Assembly: GCA_047614245.1 (NCBI GenBank)
Contig: JBLHIC010000044.1
Coordinates: 1 to 19,697 of the forward strand
Source of the DNA: Ulvibacter sp047614245
GTDB lineage: Bacteria; Bacteroidota; Bacteroidia; Flavobacteriales; Flavobacteriaceae
Direction: 5' to 3'
Length of the DNA stretch: 19,697 bases
The notes beneath the pieces are model-generated. The model was given only the letters and a program-made list of their open reading frames with translations, had not been told where the DNA came from and did no database searches. A program made the position numbers and the translations under genes. This document shows positions 14,201-19,697 of this stretch, in pieces. How positions within the stretch are numbered: position 1 is the stretch's first letter; every line of letters begins with the position of its first letter.

Positions 14201-16542
14201 ATTGCATTTAAATCAATCAATGGTGATACCGCAGAAGCAGTTAGTGTTGTACTCCCTGAAGCTTCGTAGTACATATATGCACCATCTTGACCAGCAGATG
14301 GTCCCGTACTACCAGATGTTGTACCGCCTGTTTCACCAAATAACCAGGAACCATCTCCAGCACCAATATCTCCTGTCCAAGCACCTTGTGAATCAAACGC
14401 CTCTGTGAATTGTGAAGTAGATTCATCTCCAGCGCCACAAGTAATACCTGCTGGACCAGAAGGAAGATTTATTGTTGTAAATGAGTTGACAACACATAAA
14501 GTAGCCAAGCCTACAACATTTCCAGGAACTATTTGCCAGAAGTATGTCGTTCCTAAAGAAAGATTACTAAGACTTGCCGAAGTTCCTTGTACTGTACCAA
14601 TATTAGTAAGTGCTGCGGGATCTGTCCCGAAAAAGAAAGTATATGCAGAAGCAGTACCACCTGCTGTAGGCGCATTCCATGAAAAAGTAGCACTCCTTGA
14701 AACATCTGTTGTAAGATCTGCTGGACTAAAATTAGTTGCACAACCTGGTGCGTTAAGAACTAGTGTAAATGATACTGGCGCTGAGAATAAACTCTCGTCA
14801 CCAGGAAGACATACTGCTTTAACATAAATTTCATATCCATTATTTTCAAGTAATCCCGTTAAAGTAAAAGGATTTGTAGTAGCATTACCATTTGCCGTAC
14901 CAGTAGCAACTTCACCTAACGTAAGGTTTACTAGTTCATAATCATAGTCATTAACAGCTGCAGGGTTGGTATCTGTAAAATCAACTTGAGCAGTACCTAG
15001 ACCGAAATTAGAAACAACTACATCGGTAGGGGCAAAACAAGTTGGTGTTGGAACGAATTCTAAAGACCAATCAAAAGCAGCAGTACCCCATCTGTCATCC
15101 CACTCAATTAAATATTCAGTTCCACCTACAACAGGAAGGTCGGCTATTGTAGAAGCAAAGTTAGGACTACCAATATCATCATTAAAACCTTCTAAAACTA
15201 AAGCTCCACAAGCACCAGAATGAATTGAAAGTCTTGTATCTGGTAGGTCTGGATCAATTCCAGAAGTAACGGTTATAGTACCGCCTCCAGCAGGCGTCGT
15301 ATATGAAAACCAGATGGCATCTGTTGCACCAGTACCTCCAGCATTACTTGCTGATCCTTCTGAATTGTTAATTTGAGAATCTGGAAAAACACCTGGGGTT
15401 ACCGTAATTGCAGCATCACATGTAGATCCGGGAAGATTTCCTTGTGTCCATGCAATAGACGCTGGGCCACTTACTGTACCAGCACCATCACAATCAGCAA
15501 TGACGATAATTTCATAACTATTACCACCACCAGTTAAACCAGTTAGATTTATAGTAGTTGTGGTAACATTACCTGGTGTACCAGTACCTGCTGTTTCACC
15601 AGCCGTAATATCTAACAACTCATAATCCCATCCTCCTACTGGAGTAGTTGCATTATTATCTGTAAATGTAATGTCCGTCGCAGTAGCATTAACATTTGTT
15701 TCTGTCAATCCTGAAACTTCTAAACAAGGAGGCGGTGCTGCACAAGTATAATTTGCTACCCAGCCAGCAAGGGTAAAAGAGCCATCAGAAGTAAACATTA
15801 TAGTAAGTTGTCCTGCTGGATTAGTTGCAGTAAAAGAAGCCGGTGCTAGTAAATTTGCTTCTAGTGCTGGAGCGCTAGTATCTGCACCGTCATAAATAGA
15901 AAGGAAATCCCAACCACTCTCTATGGCTACAGCTGTGAAATCCAGTGTAACAAGATCACCAGCCATATTTGGAGAGTACGTTATAGTGTAATTTTCATTA
16001 TTAGAATAATTGCTAGCTGCCCCACCCGTATCATAAACTATATCACCGCAAGTTGGCGGTGGTGGTGGAACGATGAGTTCGGCATCTAAACAAAACTGGC
16101 CGGCACTTTGGGGGTTAGCATAAGTCGATATTTGGATATAATAGGTAGTTCCAATTGTCATAGCCGGTGTGGTCAGTGCCTCATTTGCTGCACCACTAGT
16201 CGAACTTGCAAAACAGGTTCCAGTAGTTGGGCAACCATCTGTAACCATTAAGCCAGTCCAAGAATTGGTGGCCCATAGGGACAGGTTGAGTTGACCCTCG
16301 GTAGTAGCTGTGTATTCAAAAATATAATCATCCCCGTTAGAGTAATTACTACTACAAACGTTACCATCGGTATCATCGTTTCCTGTTGGGTCTCCTGAAT
16401 TAGCCCCTCCGGTAGTAGTCCCTCCACAGTTGGCATCTATTTGTAATAGAGCTGCTGTCGCACAGGTTGAGTTTTGCGCATACCCTTGCCATGAAAATAG
16501 TGCTAGGCATACAATCATTAATAAATTAGTAATTTTTTTCAT
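11251..16542 (-). CDS. Giant multidomain T9SS type A secreted surface protein
   Basis: 1763 residues. The signal peptide is 1-22 (MKKITNLLMIVCLALFSWQGYA). Likely modules in order: PPC-like ~24-155; CUB-like ~165-267 (IYDGAD); fibronectin III ~273-366; PPC-like ~370-500; fibronectin III ~502-595; second Fn3 type ~600-690; MAM/jelly-roll-like ~702-874; fibronectin III ~880-975; second Fn3 type ~980-1071; PPC-like ~1075-1200; linker/beta region ~1205-1300; the flavobacterial LGSPM...NPYASAIS...QGFGVKV region ~1300-1672; T9SS type A sorting domain ~1685-1763 (VSIYPNPTQNLVTI, VYDIRGRVV, AAVYFVEI, KRVIKRD). It is exported by Sec and T9SS and is probably surface-anchored, with adhesive or glycan-binding roles suggested by the modules; no catalytic motif was seen. 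Lys is nearly absent before residue 1509. A single-gene transcription unit. Domain boundaries are estimates. Confidence 0.93.
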   Translation of the reverse strand: MKKITNLLMIVCLALFSWQGYAQNSTCATAALLQIDANCGGTTTGGANSGDPTGNDDTDGNVCSSNYSNGDDYIFEYTATTEGQLNLSLWATNSWTGLMVTDGCPTTGTCFASSTSGAANEALTTPAMTIGTTYYIQISTYANPQSAGQFCLDAELIVPPPPPTCGDIVYDTGGAASNYSNNENYTITYSPNMAGDLVTLDFTAVAIESGWDFLSIYDGADTSAPALEANLLAPASFTATNPAGQLTIMFTSDGSFTLAGWVANYTCAAPPPCLEVSGLTETNVNATATDITFTDNNATTPVGGWDYELLDITAGETAGTGTPGNVTTTTINLTGLTGGGNSYEIIVIADCDGAGTVSGPASIAWTQGNLPGSTCDAAITVTPGVFPDSQINNSEGSASNAGGTGATDAIWFSYTTPAGGGTITVTSGIDPDLPDTRLSIHSGACGALVLEGFNDDIGSPNFASTIADLPVVGGTEYLIEWDDRWGTAAFDWSLEFVPTPTCFAPTDVVVSNFGLGTAQVDFTDTNPAAVNDYDYELVNLTLGEVATGTANGNATTNPFTLTGLLENNGYEIYVKAVCLPGDESLFSAPVSFTLVLNAPGCATNFSPADLTTDVSRSATFSWNAPTAGGTASAYTFFFGTDPAALTNIGTVQGTSASLSNLSLGTTYFWQIVPGNVVGLATLCVVNSFTTINLPSGPAGITCGAGDESTSQFTEAFDSQGAWTGDIGAGDGSWLFGETGGTTSGSTGPSAGQDGAYMYYEASGSTTLTASAVSPLIDLNAIDAGDQAELTFYMHAYGSGMGTLIVGAAATPAGPFTQIFTWTGQIQTTTGEDWLQVGVDVTAYTGGDLYLEFSHTGTGDFRGDMSIDTLEVNACDVIPSCQIPNMLAVSGVTGGDATITWNDPNPITSTFEYELLDITAGDVADESVDGAPATATANLTGLTFGNDYRFLVRSVCPDGIGGFLRSNWSAGLNWNQTELPGCASSPTPANAATGIAPGVVTHTWTAPSTGGTVVDYDFYFGTDPLALNLLVSPTTESQGISGISGNTTYYWQVVPTNLGGDATGCPIWSYTTAPLDAGGVDCASATVVTDGTYTSQVNNANPGGGGGSTPDDFLWFEYTTTTGGSLNIDSCGGGSDTTLAVFDACGGTVVASSGDDCATGSGNNYASQVTFDVLANETYYIQWDDTWDAGVFAWNVNLTPTCSGLTTTWDGSFWDNGAPGADDYAIIDGNYATGLTGSIIACSIQVNGSRALFVNADTAITSGSDINVLAGAVVAVAHTGSVVQVDDAAVVNNNGSINVFVDTPILEVYDFMLLGSPMSMETRADVFTDALIVRNHLTENFSPNAAVAATSPGAGNWLDEEGDDWPVHTGAINPGEGYFVVRAITGGPRALNLDYNTGTLNNGIVTYTAGYNMTGGTPADDQNASPNVVANPYASAISAVDFINGNANVDAVYFWEHVTAIGAGAPGPYGLNYTMEDISIYNLTGGTASGSDPTTTPNEFISTAQGFGVKVTSMGDITFNNSMRRAAGNTTLRNQDLDRIWLNVQSGGYDLNSNALIGFMEEATNAIDIGYDTKRLATNVSLYSHLVDGSDQLGIQARSAFDENVRIPMGFATLIDETIEYKISIQNMEGLNLGDKTAYLVDNQLNTVTNLNETNYTFVSSKGIFDNRFTLQFTPDGALGTNGDSLETVSIYPNPTQNLVTIVSTQTIVTSATVYDIRGRVVFEVDFSNQTIYQIDLSAMEAAVYFVEIATESGTVNKRVIKRD

Positions 16543-16808
16543 AATTAAAGTTTAATTTAGGATGATTTATAATTTATGTTAATTAGTTCTATAATTCCAA
16601 CAAAAACGGCCGTTCATATAAGTGCAAAACGAAATTTAGAATAATTTTACCATTAATGTTCTCTTTTTCATAAACTTTCGTTAAAATTCAATTTTTACAG
16701 GATTAAAAACAAAGCTCATCGATATAATACCCCTTCTAATAAACAACTAAATAAATGTTCTTATTTAATAAAAAATTATAATATTGGTAGCATATTTATT
16801 TGATTATT
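16543..16808. other. Divergent promoter spacer
   Basis: 266 A/T-rich bases between the starts of the giant T9SS gene (minus) and the FG-GAP lipoprotein (plus); both promoters must lie here. No TAnnTTTG box is convincing. It contains a 10-bp palindrome AACGGCCGTT (16605-16614), the only G+C cluster in the spacer, 63-72 nt upstream of the giant gene's start, and a 7-bp hairpin TAAATAA/TTATTTA (16748-16767) upstream of the lipoprotein gene. Their roles are unknown. Confidence 0.4.
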
Positions 16809-19697
16809 ATGAGATATAGACTACTACTTCCCGTTAGCATTTTTTTAAGTGTATTGTTTAGTTGTATTGATAAGGCGAATAAACCAAACCAAATTATTGA
16901 AGAAACGTCTGTTTCCGAAGAAATAATGGAGCCTATTTTTTCGCTACTTACGAGCCAAGAAACGGGCATAGATTTTACAAACTATAACAAAGAAAACAAC
17001 GATTTTAATTACTACTCCTACGAGTACTTTTATAATGGAGGAGGTGTAGCAACAGCAGACTTTAATAATGACGGCTTACTTGATATTGTATTTACAGCCA
17101 ATATGGCTCCTAATAAGTTATATATCAATACAGGCAATCTTAGATTTCAAGATGTAACAAAACAAGCCAATATCAACTCAAACACGCAGGATTGGTGTAC
17201 TGGGGTTACCATTGTAGATATTAATAATGATGGATATCAAGACATCTTTATTTCAAGATCTGGCTGGTTTGAAGATATTCAAGAAGATAAATTAAGTAAC
17301 CTACTATTTGTCAATAACAAAGACCTCACGTTTACAGAGAAAAGTGCAGCATATGGTTTTACAGATCTATCGAGGTCTAACCAGGCCTGTTTTTTTGATA
17401 TGGATAATGATGGCGACCTAGATATGTATCTTATAAATAACCCTAAAGAGCATACAAAGGCAAGAGAGTACAAAACAGGAGAGATAAGGTTAGTTGACTT
17501 AAACCCTACTTACGCAGATAGTGACAAATTGTACCAAAACAATAATGGCAACTTTATTGACATTACAAAAAAGGCAGGATTAGTAAATGCAGATTATGGT
17601 CTTGGTATCGTGGCTGCAGACCTTAATAACGATGGCTACCAAGACCTTTATATTGCCAATGATTATTCAAAACCAGATGCCATACTCATCAATAACAAAA
17701 ATGGCACTTTTAAAAACACAACCGCCAGTACCTTAAAACATATGTCAAAGTTTTCTATGGGCGTGGATATAGCAGATATTAACAATGATGGTTTACTAGA
17801 TATTTTTAATTCTGAAATGTTAGGACAAGATAACTATTCAAAAAAAGTGAACATGGCATCTATGAACCCTAAATTATACTGGGGCTATGTGAACTCGGGC
17901 TATCAATATCAAGACATGCATAATAGCCTTCAATTAAACAATGGTAACAATACCTTTAGTGAAATTGCTTGGATGGCAAACGTAGCAGAGACAGATTGGT
18001 CATGGTGCCCCCTTATTGCAGATTTTGACAATGATGGCTATAAAGACATCTTTGTCACCAATGGTATTAAGAGAGAAGTGTTTAATAAAGATTTTAAAAA
18101 TAAGGAAGGAAAAGGACTTTCAGAAAACCCTAAACTATTTGAAAGCACTATTAATTTTCTTCCTGCAAAAAAATCTTTTAACACCATGTTTAAAAATAAT
18201 GGTGACTTATCCTTCACAGATAGTGCCATGGACTGGGGCTTGAAGGCACAAGCCTTCAACTCAAACGGAGCAGCTTATGCTGATTTTGATAACGATGGTG
18301 ATTTAGATCTCGTTATTAATAATATTGAAGACAAAGCAGCATTATATAGAAATAATGCTTCCAAAGAAAATAATGCGATAACAATTACATTAACCAAAAA
18401 TGGAGCTATACCCTATGGAGCAAAAGCTTCTATAATAAGTGGTGAAAAAGAACAAATTTCGCAAATAACAAACACGAGAGGTTTTCAATCGGTTTCAGAT
18501 CATCGCATCCATTTTGGAATAGCAAATACTACCGCCGTAGATTCTATTTTAATTATTTGGCCGAATAATAAGCAAAGCATTTATACCAATATAGCTGCCA
18601 ATAAAAATCATACCATCAAATACGAGGACGCTACATTTGTTAACTATACAAAAAAACAGCGCGCTCCCCTATTTAAGGATGTTACCAAAAACATAGGTAT
18701 TGGCACCAAGCATCAAGAAAAAGAGTTTGACGATTATAAAACTGAAATTTTATTGCCTCAAAAACAATCTCAAGAAGGTCCTTTTCTAGCTGTTGCCGAT
18801 GTAAATGGTGACGGTCTAGAAGATTTCTTTCAAGGAAATGGTGCTGGATATGCAGGCAATTTATATCTACAAGCAAAAAATGGTACTTTTAAAAAAGGAA
18901 ATCCAAAAGCATTTATTGCAGATAAAGATGCGGAAGACATAGGTGTAGCTTTCTTTGATTATGATGGAGACGGTGATCAAGATTTATATGTCGTGAGCGG
19001 AAGTAATGAGCACAATCTAGTATCATCACAAATGCAAGACAGACTCTATCAAAATGATGGCTTAGGAAATTTTAGTAAAACTTCAAATATAATCCCTCAA
19101 GATAAAGCCAGTGGCTCGTGCGTAATTGCAAAAGATATAGATAATGATGGTGATATAGACTTATTTATTGGAGGCTATCAAACACCACAGCAATATCCAA
19201 AAGCAGGAAAAAGCTTATTACTTATTAATGAAAACGGCGTTTTCACTAACCAAATAACAACAATGGCGCCAGGGTTAGAAACTATTGGAATGGTTAAAGA
19301 TGCTGCTATTGAAGATACTAATAATGATGGCAAAAATGATATTATAGTTGTAGGACATTGGATGCCTGTCACTATTTTTGAAAGTACAGGCGCTAAGTTC
19401 ACGAATACAACAGCAAATTATGGCATAAGTAACAAAGTAGGCTGGTGGAATAGCATACAAGTGATAGACACTGACAATAATGGTACTAAAGATTTTATTG
19501 TGGGTAATCTTGGGCTTAATTCAAAACATAAGGCTAACCTTGGACAGCCTTTTAAAATAATCGCCAAAGATTTTGATAATAATGGCACCAATGATATTGC
19601 ATTGGGCTATTATAACAACAATAGTTTATATCCAGTAAGAGGATTACAATGTTCGGCAGAGCAAAATCCAGATTTAAAAGAAAGCATACGCTCCTTT
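16809..19697 (+). CDS. FG-GAP/VCBS repeat lipoprotein with ASPIC/UnbV domain (3' end outside window)
   Basis: The ATG at 16809 opens a frame of 963 codons to the right edge without a stop. The N terminus is a lipoprotein signal, MRYRLLLPVSIFLSVLFSC, with Cys 19 as the lipid anchor. Thirteen loops of the form D-x-[ND]-x-[DN]-G-x-x-D follow (starting near residues 84, 137, 197, 271, 323, 405, 492, 664, 717, 776, 836, 887, 921); these bind Ca2+ in FG-GAP/VCBS beta-propeller blades. An ASPIC/UnbV domain lies at about 523-600 (YGAKASIISG, NTRGFQSVSDHRIHFGIA, DSILIIWPNN), between seven loops before it and six after. Such proteins in Bacteroidota are usually ~1100 residues and outer-membrane anchored, often near SusC/SusD-type uptake systems; none is in view. 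Binding partner is unknown. The loop consensus drifts to DNNG in the last two. Confidence 0.92.
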   Translation, partial: MRYRLLLPVSIFLSVLFSCIDKANKPNQIIEETSVSEEIMEPIFSLLTSQETGIDFTNYNKENNDFNYYSYEYFYNGGGVATADFNNDGLLDIVFTANMAPNKLYINTGNLRFQDVTKQANINSNTQDWCTGVTIVDINNDGYQDIFISRSGWFEDIQEDKLSNLLFVNNKDLTFTEKSAAYGFTDLSRSNQACFFDMDNDGDLDMYLINNPKEHTKAREYKTGEIRLVDLNPTYADSDKLYQNNNGNFIDITKKAGLVNADYGLGIVAADLNNDGYQDLYIANDYSKPDAILINNKNGTFKNTTASTLKHMSKFSMGVDIADINNDGLLDIFNSEMLGQDNYSKKVNMASMNPKLYWGYVNSGYQYQDMHNSLQLNNGNNTFSEIAWMANVAETDWSWCPLIADFDNDGYKDIFVTNGIKREVFNKDFKNKEGKGLSENPKLFESTINFLPAKKSFNTMFKNNGDLSFTDSAMDWGLKAQAFNSNGAAYADFDNDGDLDLVINNIEDKAALYRNNASKENNAITITLTKNGAIPYGAKASIISGEKEQISQITNTRGFQSVSDHRIHFGIANTTAVDSILIIWPNNKQSIYTNIAANKNHTIKYEDATFVNYTKKQRAPLFKDVTKNIGIGTKHQEKEFDDYKTEILLPQKQSQEGPFLAVADVNGDGLEDFFQGNGAGYAGNLYLQAKNGTFKKGNPKAFIADKDAEDIGVAFFDYDGDGDQDLYVVSGSNEHNLVSSQMQDRLYQNDGLGNFSKTSNIIPQDKASGSCVIAKDIDNDGDIDLFIGGYQTPQQYPKAGKSLLLINENGVFTNQITTMAPGLETIGMVKDAAIEDTNNDGKNDIIVVGHWMPVTIFESTGAKFTNTTANYGISNKVGWWNSIQVIDTDNNGTKDFIVGNLGLNSKHKANLGQPFKIIAKDFDNNGTNDIALGYYNNNSLYPVRGLQCSAEQNPDLKESIRSF

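Noticed and set aside
14405..14827. Plus-strand 140-codon frame inside the giant T9SS gene
   Set aside because: It is antisense to Fn3-type modules. Open antisense frames are expected because Thr/Gly/Ala/Val/Pro codons in the real gene give few stops in reverse; there is no start context or family match.

Overview
The window comes from a bacterium of the phylum Bacteroidota, most likely a marine or aquatic member of the Flavobacteriaceae. The signs are two proteins with type IX secretion (T9SS) C-terminal signals, a lipoprotein with FG-GAP/ASPIC repeats, the lineage-typical gene trio rlmD-DUF6452-DUF6048, A+T-rich spacers, and start regions that mostly lack a strong Shine-Dalgarno sequence. 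Family assignments rest on recognition of the protein sequences; no database search was run.

Layout. Positions 1-1616 hold the 3' end of a T9SS-secreted surface protein, closed by a perfect 20-bp hairpin. A gene-poor stretch of about 600 bp follows. On the minus strand come rocD (ornithine aminotransferase, with its own terminator) and a two-gene unit of an ECF sigma factor and a membrane protein of a sigma-associated family (DUF6768 as I remember it). The membrane-protein gene is a pseudogene: one frameshift in a G6 run plus an in-frame TGA. The sigma factor appears to lack about seven residues of region 2.2. On the plus strand from 4640 to 7242 is rlmD followed by a small lipoprotein (DUF6452-type) and a predicted outer-membrane or periplasmic protein (DUF6048-type), closely spaced or overlapping. 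A THUMP-domain RNA methyltransferase faces them on the minus strand. A divergent class I methyltransferase gene overlaps a ZIP metal-transporter gene by 1 nt. trhA (hemolysin III/PAQR family) lies on the minus strand between two direct copies of a roughly 120-bp non-coding repeat that can fold back on itself.

The right third is surface biology: a 1763-residue multidomain T9SS protein on the minus strand (signal peptide, three PPC-like modules, a CUB-like module, fibronectin III repeats, a MAM-like module, C-terminal sorting domain), and a divergent lipoprotein with 13 calcium-binding FG-GAP/VCBS loops and an ASPIC/UnbV domain that runs off the right edge.

No rRNA, tRNA, CRISPR array, prophage or transposase was seen. 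I found no convincing new multi-gene system. The most notable items are the decaying sigma-factor locus, the near-complete absence of lysine from the giant secreted protein (one Lys between residues 4 and 1508), and the fold-back direct repeats flanking trhA.
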